Notes: a model not told the origin generated them from the letters alone. A DNA stretch of 64,000 nucleotides from Flammeovirga agarivorans (GCF_012641475.1 NZ_JABAIL010000008.1:1-64000), one strand, 5' to 3'; shown: positions 42,759 through 51,447, counted from the first letter of the stretch. Program-made: numbers and translations.

Positions 42759-44582
42759 TTAATAATCATTATTTCCGACTGTAAATTCTGATTCAGATTT
42801 TTCACTTGACCAATTATCAATTGATATACTCATTTTATATTTTCCTGGAGCTAATCCTTGAGGAACTGTGGATTGAAGAGTTGTACTATTACTGTAGGTG
42901 GCAAGAGCAGATCCTTTTTGTACATCATTCTGATAGAAAATTACATAACGATTAACACTTTTATCTACTTCTAAATTATTAGCTGTAATTGTAAGTAATT
43001 CACCAGAGGAACCACTTTGAGGGGTGAAATAACTAATTTCAGGGCGATGTATAATGTCTAATGGTGCACTATTAATACTTTGTACACCATTACTAATAAC
43101 ATATAAAGTACCGCTTTTAGCTTCTTTTGGCACTGTAACAGTTAGTCTATTTGTGGAAACGGTTGAAGGTGTAGCTTCAGCTCCACCTGTGAAATACACT
43201 TTATTTTCATTGATATTGTCGCTAAATCCATTTCCAGTAATCGTAAGTGTTCTATTTTCTCTTATTGAGGTAGTATTCAAACTGATATTAAGAGGAGTGA
43301 TCTGTAATTTATTTAAAGATCTAGTACTTCGAATACCGTTAGAGATAACATGCACAAAACCTTCTTTTGTTCCTAATGGTATGGTGACAGTAATGCTATT
43401 TTCTGTTGAAGAAATAGGCGTTACTGGCATTGAAACTCCACTGAAAGTTACTTGGTTATCATCATTATTACTACTGAAGTTCTTGCCACTAATGATAATG
43501 TTTTGATTAATCATACCAGTTGAAGGCATACTAGTAATTTCAGGAACTGGAAGAATTGTAAGGCTTTGCTCAGAATAAAAGCTTGATTTTTTAGAAATAG
43601 TCAATTTTACTTGACCAGACCTTGCATTATCAGGAACCGAAAAAACAGCAGATGTAGTAGTGGAGCTAATCGACCTAGCCACCACTCCATTAGCAAAGAT
43701 CAACGCATTATCGTAAGGATTAAAGTTCAGCCCTGTTACAGTAATGTTTTCACCAGTTCTAACGGTATCAGGACTAATTGATGTGATTTGTGGTATTCTA
43801 CCTGATGAGAAATTACACCCAAGTCTTATTAAATAGGGAGAAGACTTGTTTGTTTCAAATGTCGTAGCTTCCCCATCTGGAATTATGTTTCCCATACAGT
43901 CAACGATATATGCTTTATTAAAATAACCTGATGGATTGATATTTTGTTGTGTGGAGGTCCAATAAGCAAAGTTACATTGGCTCCCAGTAAAAGGACTTGG
44001 TCCCGGTCTTGGACAAAGTGCTCCCATTTGTCCACTTGGGTTGATGACATTTTGAACAATGGCTGCCATTTCATCACTACTTGGCAAAAACCAATTGCCT
44101 CCTGTTTCTTTCGAATAATTGTAAGCTAACAAAGCAGCATAAGAATAAGTAGAGTCTTGGAAGTAACTTCCTGTTATTCCATATTTCGCAATAATTAATG
44201 CTGTGTTTAGTACTCCTGTTCCTATTGCTGAGCTTGTACCAGGAACATTAATACTTGCACTATCCATCGATGCCTTTACTGTCACCCATGAAGCACCTAT
44301 TTTAGTTACTCTAGAATCTGTTGTAATAAATCCATTTCCTTTTAATGTGTCTAGGTAGGCAATAGGATATTTACCTAAATAGTATTTACCATAAATTTGA
44401 CTCAGTTGTATACCAGGACAAGATTGAAAAATCTCAAAAGGACTTTCTCCTTCATCTAATCTGTTTTGGATGTTTTCATCAGTACAATTGGATGCATTTT
44501 GTGCATTAATAGGGGAATGATTTAGTAAAAATAAGCTTAGCAATAAGCCATAGAGAAAATTGCTAGTAAGAGAATTATTCAT
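42759..44582 (-). CDS. Exported protein with Lcl-like/DUF1566 domain and IPT/TIG repeats
   Basis: A 607-residue exported protein with a signal peptide (ending PINAQ at about 28). Residues about 60-255 resemble the DUF1566/Lcl C-terminal domain: 'TGGNWFLPSSDEMAAIVQNV' and 'YWTSTQQ'. Residues about 262-600 hold four IPT/TIG Ig-like repeats, each with 'ITSISPDTVRTGENITVTGLNF'-type starts ('ISYFTPQSGSSGELLTITANNL' in the last). No enzyme site or clear sorting tail is seen at the C-terminus (SESEFTVGNNDY). It is probably a surface or adhesion protein; the function is inferred. Confidence 0.8.
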   Translation of the reverse strand: MNNSLTSNFLYGLLLSLFLLNHSPINAQNASNCTDENIQNRLDEGESPFEIFQSCPGIQLSQIYGKYYLGKYPIAYLDTLKGNGFITTDSRVTKIGASWVTVKASMDSASINVPGTSSAIGTGVLNTALIIAKYGITGSYFQDSTYSYAALLAYNYSKETGGNWFLPSSDEMAAIVQNVINPSGQMGALCPRPGPSPFTGSQCNFAYWTSTQQNINPSGYFNKAYIVDCMGNIIPDGEATTFETNKSSPYLIRLGCNFSSGRIPQITSISPDTVRTGENITVTGLNFNPYDNALIFANGVVARSISSTTTSAVFSVPDNARSGQVKLTISKKSSFYSEQSLTILPVPEITSMPSTGMINQNIIISGKNFSSNNDDNQVTFSGVSMPVTPISSTENSITVTIPLGTKEGFVHVISNGIRSTRSLNKLQITPLNISLNTTSIRENRTLTITGNGFSDNINENKVYFTGGAEATPSTVSTNRLTVTVPKEAKSGTLYVISNGVQSINSAPLDIIHRPEISYFTPQSGSSGELLTITANNLEVDKSVNRYVIFYQNDVQKGSALATYSNSTTLQSTVPQGLAPGKYKMSISIDNWSSEKSESEFTVGNNDY

Positions 44583-44866
44583 AGCGTAGTAATAGTTTAT
44601 TTAATAAATATTTAGTCTTGGCTATTTAATCAAATGGCAAATATGTGTTTAGAGTAGTTAGAAATCAACTATTTATTTAAAGATTTAGTGAAATTCATTT
44701 TTATATAACCTAAATAAATATTCTCCATTGCTAAGGAAATGAGGGTTATGTTGTCATTTTTTACTTTAAGGATAAAGGATATAAATGGTTATTGATTCGT
44801 CTCCTAACATTTAAAACACTTCTATGGTTACGGGTAATATAAACTAGGGTTACATATAAAAAGAAA
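44583..44866. other. Non-coding stretch upstream of the TIG-repeat gene
   Basis: About 280 bases (338 counting the adjoining terminator to 44920) without a supportable gene. It should contain the TIG-gene promoter. The closest -7 candidate is CATATTTG on the minus strand near 44638-44645, one base off consensus. Nothing else was recognised. Confidence 0.5.
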
Positions 44867-44897
44867 TGCCAATTATCTACTTAATAAATAATTGGCA
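44867..44897 (-). terminator. Terminator after the 154-residue membrane protein gene
   Basis: TGCCAATTAT (44867-44876) pairs perfectly with ATAATTGGCA (44888-44897). The minus strand continues TTTCTTTTTATA. It follows the stop at 44921. Confidence 0.8.
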
Positions 44898-44920
44898 CAG
44901 GTAATATTGATAAGAATGAG

Positions 44921-45373
44921 TTAATAGTTCTGTTGTTTGTTTTTAGATAAACCGATCAAACTAGAAACGATAGCTAAGGAAGAAACAATTGTCATCAGAG
45001 TTCCCGGAGCAAATCTTACATACCCCCCTAAATCCATAAATAAAAAATAACCTACATCGGCTAAACCTCCTGTTAAGATGGCTAATAAGATCGCATTTTT
45101 ATTTCCCTTCCAAATGAATATTGAACATATAAAAGTGGTGACTCCAATCCACAAAAGATTAAATCCATGTTGACCAATAATAGCTCCTGTAGCATTGGGA
45201 TAATTTGCTTTTAAAGAATTTGGATCAATTGCGTCTGCAATTCCACTCACTGCACCTACTATGTCTCCATTTAAGATGGCATAATCAGTAATTACTCCGG
45301 CCATAATGTGGACGAAACCCCAAATCAACCATAAAACCGATGATACTTTGAAATAGATTTTCTTATTGTTCAT
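44921..45373 (-). CDS. Unknown four-helix membrane protein downstream of Crp/Fnr
   Basis: About 150 residues from the ATG at 45373 (MNNKKIYFKVSSVLWLIWGFVHIMAG). It has four hydrophobic helices, and the first contains 'WGFVHIMAGV', a pattern seen in small DoxX/DUF-type membrane proteins of Bacteroidota. I do not recognise a function. It lies 85 bases downstream of the Crp/Fnr gene in the same direction and may be its target. A clean terminator follows. Confidence 0.8.
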   Translation of the reverse strand: MNNKKIYFKVSSVLWLIWGFVHIMAGVITDYAILNGDIVGAVSGIADAIDPNSLKANYPNATGAIIGQHGFNLLWIGVTTFICSIFIWKGNKNAILLAILTGGLADVGYFLFMDLGGYVRFAPGTLMTIVSSLAIVSSLIGLSKNKQQNY

Positions 45374-45458
45374 AATGTTATTTTTTGTTTTTACCTGATA
45401 CAAAAGTCGTATCTGCCTAAAACCTATGCATTATGATTTCATAAGAATTCAAGAAATA

Positions 45459-45929
45459 TTATTCTTTTTTTGATCGTTTTGCTTTTGCCGCACTTAATGT
45501 CTCTGGTGTAACACCAAGGTAAGAGGCTATCATTTTTTGAGATACTCTCTGAACGATATTCGGGTAAGTTTCTATAAAATGCTCATACCTTTCTATAGCG
45601 TTTGTACTGATCAGCATTATGATACGTTCCTGAAGCACCTTCATTCTTTTGGCGAGCGGTTCGATATTATCTTTCTCCTTTTCTAACTCTTTGGGTAGTA
45701 CTATAATTGTTGAGTCTTCGAGAGCATCAATAAATAATACAGAAGGTGAAGTAGGTGCACAGGAATCTGCAATAATCCAACCTTCAGGGGCAAACATAAA
45801 AATATTTTCATGTCCATTTTTATCAATGGAATAACTTCGTAGTAGTCCATTCTTTACTTTATAAATTTTACTATTTATTTCACCACTATGTTGAAGAATT
45901 GTCCCTTTTTTTACCTTGATTTCCTGCAT
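45459..45929 (-). CDS. Short Crp/Fnr family transcriptional regulator
   Basis: A 156-residue protein, shorter than usual at the N-terminus. A cNMP-binding-like beta-roll starts almost at residue 1 ('KVKKGTILQHSGEINSKIYKVKNGLLRSYSIDKNGHENIFMFAPEGWII'), and a C-terminal helix-turn-helix follows (VSQKMIASYLGVTPETLSAAKAKRSKKE). It is the third Crp/Fnr protein in the window. The promoter (TAATTTTG at 45974) has a perfect 20-base palindrome just upstream of its -33 region, suggesting auto-activation or control by a related protein. Confidence 0.88.
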   Translation of the reverse strand: MQEIKVKKGTILQHSGEINSKIYKVKNGLLRSYSIDKNGHENIFMFAPEGWIIADSCAPTSPSVLFIDALEDSTIIVLPKELEKEKDNIEPLAKRMKVLQERIIMLISTNAIERYEHFIETYPNIVQRVSQKMIASYLGVTPETLSAAKAKRSKKE

Positions 45930-45973
45930 TATTTATTCATCGATTAAAACCTTTATGATTATACTAAAATAGC

Positions 45974-45981
45974 CAAAATTA
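45974..45981 (-). promoter_or_regulatory. -7 promoter element of the short Crp/Fnr gene
   Basis: TAATTTTG on the minus strand matches TAnnTTTG. A TTTG at 46004-46007 (minus strand) lies 22 bases upstream and can serve as the -33 element. Confidence 0.68.
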
Positions 45982-46009
45982 TGCCTTGTAAAGAATTACA
46001 CTTCAAAAG

Positions 46010-46029
46010 TACGTCATAATTGTGACGTA
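46010..46029. promoter_or_regulatory. Perfect 20-base palindromic operator
   Basis: TACGTCATAATTGTGACGTA has perfect 7-bp arms around a six-base spacer. It lies immediately upstream of the -33 element of the short Crp/Fnr gene, centred near -51, an activator position. It is also about 90 bases upstream of the divergent outer-membrane barrel gene. Confidence 0.65.
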
Positions 46030-46110
46030 TTTTTATTGTAGTACATTTTTAGTATTTACGTTTTTCTATCAATTACTTTGGCGATAGTATTATGTCACAA
46101 ACTATTGAAT

Positions 46111-46704
46111 ATGAAACGTCTTATTACTCTATTAATGGCTTTATTTTTAAGCTATGCTGTCTTTGCTCAAGATAAATTACTAACCTTTAATGTGGGTTAT
46201 GGGCTATCTAGTATGTCTACGAAAATCAATGAATACAAGGGGTTTGATCCTGGTACATGTGGAAATATTGGTTTGTATTATAATCACAGTCCAAAATGGT
46301 CATTTGGGGCAGAAATGTCATATTCATTTGCTTTTGTTGGTAATTATGTTGATACTAATAATGGTGGTTCTGGTTTGACCTTTATCTCTTATTTTAGTCA
46401 TTACCTTCTAAAAACAAGGTATTTTCTTGGTCGAAAAAAAGTGAAAACACATGTAGGTTTAGGTGTCGGTTACTTTGATATGAGACCTGCTGTTGTTAGG
46501 GTAGAGGATAACTTTTATAACCATCACCCTATTAGTGCAATTGGTTTTGTCCCAGAATTTGGTTTACATATTTACTTCTTTGAGTTGACAGTATTATATA
46601 GCATGGCTCCAAATACGGTAATCGGAGAAGATTTTAATATGTCTTATTCAAATTTTCAAATCAGAGCAAACTTCAATATCAATTTCATCAAAAAGAAAAA
46701 ATAA
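46111..46704 (+). CDS. Outer-membrane beta-barrel protein
   Basis: About 197 residues from the ATG at 46111 (MKRLITLLMALFLSYAVFAQDK), which begins a clear signal peptide cleaved after AQ. The mature protein is rich in alternating aromatic strands (LLTFNVGYGLSS, WSFGAEMSYSFAF, THVGLGVGYFDM, LHIYFFELTVLYSMA, FQIRANFNINFI), about eight strands, as in OmpA/OmpW-sized porin-like barrels of Bacteroidota. No function beyond outer-membrane location can be given. It is divergent from the short Crp/Fnr gene, and a palindromic operator lies between. Confidence 0.83.
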   Translation: MKRLITLLMALFLSYAVFAQDKLLTFNVGYGLSSMSTKINEYKGFDPGTCGNIGLYYNHSPKWSFGAEMSYSFAFVGNYVDTNNGGSGLTFISYFSHYLLKTRYFLGRKKVKTHVGLGVGYFDMRPAVVRVEDNFYNHHPISAIGFVPEFGLHIYFFELTVLYSMAPNTVIGEDFNMSYSNFQIRANFNINFIKKKK

Positions 46705-46722
46705 CTTCTTTGATTTATAAAG

Positions 46723-47742
46723 TTAATGAAATTTGTAATACTTTTTATTTATGTAATGAATAATTACAATACTTATTACTGTTAATGCTGCACAGCCAAG
46801 TATCCATGTTGCTATCAAAGAATACCACTTATAGGATGCTTGGTGTACAGTTTCTTCAGAAAATAGATCACTGATTTTGATATTAATATTTCCCTTTGCT
46901 AGTTCATCTTTTACATGAAGTATGACAACTTCCTCGTATTCATGTTGGTAGTATAAGTAGATAATTCCTCTTTGTAAATCAAAAATATTGGAATATAAAG
47001 TTCGACTAAAAATACCTTCCTGATGAACGCGGTCAAGGATATTCTTAAAGAATCTGATAGTGATATCATTCTCTTTTGTAATCGTATTAAGCATCTCTTC
47101 AGAAACAGTGTACCTGTGGCAGGGATATTCTAATGCATTATTTGGATTTGCCTTATTGTAATTCGTAGAAATCAAAAAATGGGCGTCTTTATTCTTTCTA
47201 GTAAAAGCAAGCTCACCAGATTGATCTACACTCATGACCACAGCATCACCTTGAGCATCGGCAAAATTTAATTGATAACCGACGCCCTCTGATGAAGGGT
47301 ACCAGTTATTCTTTTGATATTTTTGTGCAATATCAATCGCTTCTTGAATAGTAGCCGCTTTTCTTAGAATTAAAACAGGTAACCAAATCTCATATTGATC
47401 ATAAGGTACATCATAATGGGGTGGTTGAAGTAATTCTTTATGAAGATTGATCTTTACATCAGGAAGAGCATTGGCATCAAAACAAAGCCCTTTTTCATTA
47501 ATGCCTCCCTGATGTGAGTAATCTTTAAAGCCTAAATATATACAACCATAATTTCCACCTGTGGCTGGTTCTGTCCATAAATACGTATCGGGGTCAAAGT
47601 AATCTTCATTATTACCAAATAATGTTTGATCACCAATAGAAGCCGAGAATATAGTACAAGAACCTGGAACAGGATCAGAGATTTTATTTTGTATTCCAAT
47701 TGATGAAATAAAAAGTAAAAGAAATGAGAGCGATATTTTCAT
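46723..47742 (-). CDS. Ntn-hydrolase (linear amide C-N hydrolase/acyltransferase-like) with C-terminal membrane anchor
   Basis: About 339 residues from the ATG at 47742 (MKISLSFLLLFISSIGIQ), giving a signal peptide. The likely N-terminal nucleophile is Cys29 in 'PGSCTIFSASIGDQTLFGNNEDY'; the C-T-x-F-x-A and GNNED pattern is that of choloylglycine hydrolase, penicillin V acylase and the C45-type Ntn hydrolases, in which Cys becomes the first residue after processing. 'GGINEKGLCFDANALP' also fits. A C-terminal hydrophobic helix (about 310-332) would anchor it to a membrane. It probably cleaves an acyl amide; the substrate is unknown. Confidence 0.83.
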   Translation of the reverse strand: MKISLSFLLLFISSIGIQNKISDPVPGSCTIFSASIGDQTLFGNNEDYFDPDTYLWTEPATGGNYGCIYLGFKDYSHQGGINEKGLCFDANALPDVKINLHKELLQPPHYDVPYDQYEIWLPVLILRKAATIQEAIDIAQKYQKNNWYPSSEGVGYQLNFADAQGDAVVMSVDQSGELAFTRKNKDAHFLISTNYNKANPNNALEYPCHRYTVSEEMLNTITKENDITIRFFKNILDRVHQEGIFSRTLYSNIFDLQRGIIYLYYQHEYEEVVILHVKDELAKGNINIKISDLFSEETVHQASYKWYSLIATWILGCAALTVISIVIIHYINKKYYKFH

Positions 47743-47808
47743 GCTACATGCAAAAGTCAATTTTTATCATAAGATGAAGTCTTTAGTTATCAGAATGATT
47801 TAGACTAT

Positions 47809-48270
47809 TTACCTTGCTTCAATCGTAAATGAAGCCGTTAAACCAACACTGAAATTTCTCGGTAGTTTATCAACCCCAAAAATGGCTCTTGAATGTTCTC
47901 CCTTTTCCTCTAACACTTTTATAAAAATATCAGAAGCACCATTGACGACAATTGGAGAGTCATCCCAATCATGGCCAGATTGAAAATAAGCATCGATATG
48001 ATTTAATCCTATAATGTTCTCAAAACCTACTTTTTTGTCGATTTGTGATAAAACATTTAAAGCACAAAGTTGCATGGCTTGATATCCTTCTTGAGTAGAA
48101 ATTTCCTCACCTAATTTCCCTTGATACAAATATTCTTCATTGTGTATTGGAAATTGAATAGCAATGTAAGCAATATTGCTCCTTATATTAACAGATACAT
48201 AACTTCCCCCAGGAGTTGAAGGGAAAGGAAGTTGGAGTCCTAGTTTATTTAAGTTTTCTAAGGGTGTCAT
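47809..48270 (-). CDS. RidA (YjgF/YER057c/UK114) family protein
   Basis: About 153 residues from the ATG at 48270 (MTPLENLNKLGLQLP). It follows the RidA subfamily with the 'GGSYVSVNIRSNIAYIAIQFPI' start and the 'LCALNVLSQI' helix. The usual catalytic arginine region reads 'DKLPRNFSVGLTASFTIEAR', with an Arg available. RidA proteins hydrolyse reactive imines; this subfamily is diverse and often unassigned. It is the last gene of the MepB-TetR-hydrolase-RidA cluster, 76 bases after the hydrolase. Confidence 0.85.
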   Translation of the reverse strand: MTPLENLNKLGLQLPFPSTPGGSYVSVNIRSNIAYIAIQFPIHNEEYLYQGKLGEEISTQEGYQAMQLCALNVLSQIDKKVGFENIIGLNHIDAYFQSGHDWDDSPIVVNGASDIFIKVLEEKGEHSRAIFGVDKLPRNFSVGLTASFTIEAR

Positions 48271-48346
48271 AATAATAGCTAAAAGTTGGATTCCCACTAA
48301 ATTAGCAAATGACTTTTACTTGTCAATTTATGACAAAGGGAAATGT

Positions 48347-49177
48347 CTATACGTCAAGAAATTGATGGATATTCTCCACAAAGTCTTGGGGGTTATCTTC
48401 CTGAACGTAGGTTTTTGCATTTTCAATTTTCACAAATTCCACATTTGGAAAAATATTTCTAATTCTTTCACCTAACTCCAAAGGGAACATGTCTAGGTCA
48501 TCCATTCCCCATAAAATGAGAACAGGCTTATTGAATTCTTTTAGATCTGCAGCAGCCTTTTCTGTATACTTTGGGTTCCAACCGAGAACAAGACGTTTAA
48601 AGTTTTCCCTTATTAAGTCATCAGCAACAAAGTGCTTTGCATAATGTTCATATAATTCCTCGGGGTTTAAAGCATTACTTAGGAGGCCAAAAGATAAGTC
48701 CCATTTCAATGAAGGCTTATACTGAAACAATTTCGACATGGTCCATAAGTACCCAGGAACTTGAACCATAAATTGTAAACTCTGAAATTTTTTAGGTGGG
48801 AAAATCTCAAATCCTTCGCAGTTACTGATTACTAGTTGAGAGATCATCTCTTGATGTTTTGACGCAAAGATTTGAGTATATGCGCCACCTGTATCGTTAC
48901 AGATAATCGCAGCTTTTGAGAGGTTCATTGCCACAAAGAATTGATAAATGAGATCCGAAATACCGTTAGGAGAAAGGTCTACTTGTTGAGAAACGGCTAC
49001 TTTATGTCCTCCAAATGGCCATTCTGGGACAATACATCTATATTTTTTTGAGAGTGATGGAATGATCTTTCTCCAAGTTTGGCCACTTGAAAGGGTTCCA
49101 TGGATAAAAATGAGAGACTGACCAATTCCATATTCTTGGTATTCAATTGTGTTTCCGTTGATTTTGACGTTTTTCAT
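48347..49177 (-). CDS. Alpha/beta hydrolase with aspartate nucleophile, catalytic His position altered
   Basis: A 276-residue cytoplasmic alpha/beta hydrolase with 'LIFIHGTLSSGQTWRKIIPSL', the elbow CNDTGG (Asp nucleophile, haloalkane-dehalogenase/epoxide-hydrolase type) and 'VLILWGMDDLDMFP'. At the place where 'NAGHFVQED' with the catalytic His is expected, it reads ENAKTYVQED, so the His is missing there. Some hydrolase subgroups do carry a 'xARTFV' variant, so this may be a family trait. It follows the TetR gene by 54 bases, and the TetR protein probably controls it. Confidence 0.84.
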   Translation of the reverse strand: MKNVKINGNTIEYQEYGIGQSLIFIHGTLSSGQTWRKIIPSLSKKYRCIVPEWPFGGHKVAVSQQVDLSPNGISDLIYQFFVAMNLSKAAIICNDTGGAYTQIFASKHQEMISQLVISNCEGFEIFPPKKFQSLQFMVQVPGYLWTMSKLFQYKPSLKWDLSFGLLSNALNPEELYEHYAKHFVADDLIRENFKRLVLGWNPKYTEKAAADLKEFNKPVLILWGMDDLDMFPLELGERIRNIFPNVEFVKIENAKTYVQEDNPQDFVENIHQFLDV

Positions 49178-49231
49178 AGTGCTACTGTTTGATGTTAATA
49201 ATGTAAAGTTGCCTATGAAAAATCGAAACTT

Positions 49232-49807
49232 TTAGACGGTAGTGTACAATTGCCCAATGAGTTGTTTTGTAGTGTCCTGAATCCCTTTCATATATTCTCC
49301 AAGAAACTTATGGTTGAGGTTGTCTTCATTGATTTTCATATAAAAATCATCAATAACGATTTGAAATATTGCGTTAAGCTGAGTTTTTGTTAACGGATGA
49401 TAGATATCTTGTGCCCATGCCATTTCTGAAAAATTTCCAAGAATGGTTTTTGACTTAGAAAGTACAACCTGTGCTTGTTTTTCTTTCTGATGAATTCTTA
49501 ACTGACGTTGAAATAATAGGTCTATTTTGTGCTCGATAAAAATATCAATTAAATCAGGGTGGATCTTTTCACAATTTCTCTCCTTTTCTGCTATGATCTT
49601 GCATTGTTCTAAATGATATCGAAAAAGGTCATCAATAAAACATTCTAGGTCAGCAAAGTAATGATAAAAGGAAGATTTACTTACCCCAACAACCTTTGCC
49701 AATCGTTCTACCTTTAAACCATTTGGTCCTTCAGTAGAGTAGACTTTATAACCTGCATTAATCCATAGCTGCTGTTTTTCCATCTTATTGGGTTGTTTAT
49801 TTTTCAT
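49232..49807 (-). CDS. TetR/AcrR family transcriptional regulator
   Basis: About 191 residues from the ATG at 49807 (MKNKQPNKMEKQQLW); another ATG at 49825 is possible. The helix-turn-helix spans about residues 10-60 ('YSTEGPNGLKVERLAKVVGVSKSSFYHYFADLECFIDDLF'). It overlaps the end of the MepB gene by 11 bases, so it is co-translated with it. No palindromic operator as clear as at 15.9 kb is visible, and the regulated genes (hydrolase, RidA) follow on the same strand. Confidence 0.9.
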   Translation of the reverse strand: MKNKQPNKMEKQQLWINAGYKVYSTEGPNGLKVERLAKVVGVSKSSFYHYFADLECFIDDLFRYHLEQCKIIAEKERNCEKIHPDLIDIFIEHKIDLLFQRQLRIHQKEKQAQVVLSKSKTILGNFSEMAWAQDIYHPLTKTQLNAIFQIVIDDFYMKINEDNLNHKFLGEYMKGIQDTTKQLIGQLYTTV

Positions 49808-50291
49808 TAAAGAGCCTGACAACATCTTCTAATATAGTGGAACTATTTATTTCATAAAAATATTTCAATTGCCACGATTGAGTTTTCTTAGCTTGTTGAT
49901 TTAGAGTTACATCCCATTTAGGGTATACTCTGAAACCTCTTTTGCCATCTTTATTTTTAGTAGATAAAATCCCTTTCTGTATAAGTACACTTTTAGGGAA
50001 AACAAATTGCCCAAAATGATTTTCCTTTCTTACATTAACCGTAAAGAAATCAATTGAGTCATTTTCCTTAAAAGGTGTTGTAATACCATTGATGTCTCGC
50101 CTCCAAAAGGTGACAAATTGCCCTACTTTTTTAGGCGTAATTTTAGCACTTCGATTGATAATTTTCTTTCCATCTAAATCAAATTGACAAGCCTCATATT
50201 CTTTCCCTTCTGCCTCTTCATGGTAATTGGAAATAGTAAAAGAACACTTATCGTAAATAGCTAACTTGATATGAGTTAAGTTTTCGTTCAT
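49797..50291 (-). CDS. MepB family protein
   Basis: About 164 residues from the ATG at 50291 (MNENLTHIKLAIYDKC). It matches the MepB family along its length: 'YEACQFDLDGKKIINRSAKITPKKVGQFVTFWRRD', 'FFTVNVRKENHFGQFVFPKSVLIQKGILS' and 'GKRGFRVYPKWDVTLNQQAKKTQSWQLKYF'. The family is named for a gene of the staphylococcal mepRAB locus, but its function is unknown. It is first in the cluster with TetR, a hydrolase and RidA. Confidence 0.88.
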   Translation of the reverse strand: MNENLTHIKLAIYDKCSFTISNYHEEAEGKEYEACQFDLDGKKIINRSAKITPKKVGQFVTFWRRDINGITTPFKENDSIDFFTVNVRKENHFGQFVFPKSVLIQKGILSTKNKDGKRGFRVYPKWDVTLNQQAKKTQSWQLKYFYEINSSTILEDVVRLFNEK

Positions 50292-50454
50292 TTGTTTCAG
50301 CTTCAAATTAAAGTGGTATGATACACTCAATAATCGTTCTATTTTAATCTGTATAGAAAGTATTTATAGTGTTAATTGTCTATGTAATTGAAAATATAAA
50401 TGTGTTTTATTTTTATGAAATTCTATAATTTTATTGGAGAACAAGAATTTTAAC

Positions 50455-50994
50455 ATGAAGAATAAATTAATTATTATTTCTGACTTATGGGGAAGTCAAA
50501 AAGCCCAATGGTTAACTAACTACACAAAAATTTTAGAAACTAATTTTGATATTACTTTTTATGATTGTTGTAAAATAGGTAAGGTAGATATAACTAACTA
50601 TAGCCAAGAAAATTTACATCATCAGTTTATTGATGGAGCGATTGATGAGGCTGTAGATTATTTAGTTCAAAATGAAAGAAACCTAGTTGATATACTAGCT
50701 TTTAGTATTGGAGGTGTTATTGCTTGGAAGTACGGTTTAAGAACTAATAATATAAAGTCGTTGACTTGTATTTCATCAACAAGGTTGAGAAAGGAAACAA
50801 AGAGACCAAAAGGGAGAATAAAACTTCTATTCGGTGAAAATGATGAATTTAAACCTAATCATGAGTGGGTAAATAAAATGGAACTTGAATGTGAAATTAT
50901 AAAAGATAAAAACCACCTGATGTATACAGAAACTGAACTAGGAGAAGTTTTTAGTAGACAAATTAATTTTTTAAACCTGAGTAATAGTCTTTAA
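50455..50994 (+). CDS. Small alpha/beta hydrolase (RBBP9-like size)
   Basis: About 179 residues from the ATG at 50455 (MKNKLIIISDLWGSQKAQW). A minimal alpha/beta hydrolase with a nucleophile elbow AFSIGGVI, an Asp in 'LLFGENDEF' and a His in 'IKDKNHLMY'. The small size and lack of a cap recall RBBP9/YdeN-type serine hydrolases. The substrate is unknown. Codon use here is very AT-rich. It is followed by a small unknown gene in the same direction. Confidence 0.78.
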   Translation: MKNKLIIISDLWGSQKAQWLTNYTKILETNFDITFYDCCKIGKVDITNYSQENLHHQFIDGAIDEAVDYLVQNERNLVDILAFSIGGVIAWKYGLRTNNIKSLTCISSTRLRKETKRPKGRIKLLFGENDEFKPNHEWVNKMELECEIIKDKNHLMYTETELGEVFSRQINFLNLSNSL

Positions 50995-51039
50995 ACTTGA
51001 GTTCTTTATTTTTGAATTATTTATAATTATTTTCAGATA

Positions 51040-51393
51040 ATGGAATTTGATATAGAAATCTGGATTGATAAACTTAATAGTAACGTTCCTCAAAAATATT
51101 ATAGACGAAACCATGCTCAATGTACCTTCGTCACATATATTAATCACTCAATAATTTTAGTTAAAGGCAAACATTATAATGGATCTTTTATGTTTTTAAA
51201 AAGGGCTTGTGAATATTTAGAAAACCATAAAGACATTTTTGATGACTCATATTTTGTGATTTCTACTAAATACTTAATAAACCTTTTTAGTTATCTAGTT
51301 AATAATCATTTAGTTAGTGATGACTTGTTGTTTAGGTATAAGGAAAAAATCGCACATTCATTGAATAGTTTTAATATAGATCTTGATACTTAA
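51040..51393 (+). CDS. Unknown small protein
   Basis: A 117-residue protein I do not recognise. It is soluble, with several aromatic and charged segments ('YRRNHAQCTFVTYINHSIILVKGKHYNGSFMFLKRACEYLENH') and no signal peptide or membrane helix. It lies 45 bases after the small hydrolase gene, so the two may be co-transcribed. The ATG at 51040 is the only good start. It ends 55 bases before the convergent response-regulator gene. Confidence 0.6.
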   Translation: MEFDIEIWIDKLNSNVPQKYYRRNHAQCTFVTYINHSIILVKGKHYNGSFMFLKRACEYLENHKDIFDDSYFVISTKYLINLFSYLVNNHLVSDDLLFRYKEKIAHSLNSFNIDLDT

Positions 51394-51447
51394 TTCAAAG
51401 GTCAAGTAGGCAAACCAAAACTATCTCTTACTCCCTTCCTTACATAC

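Noticed and set aside
43054-43506. Plus-strand 150-codon frame antisense to the TIG-repeat gene
   Set aside because: Shadow of the repetitive TIG coding sequence; its hydrophobic composition comes from the reverse of Thr/Ser/Asn codons.
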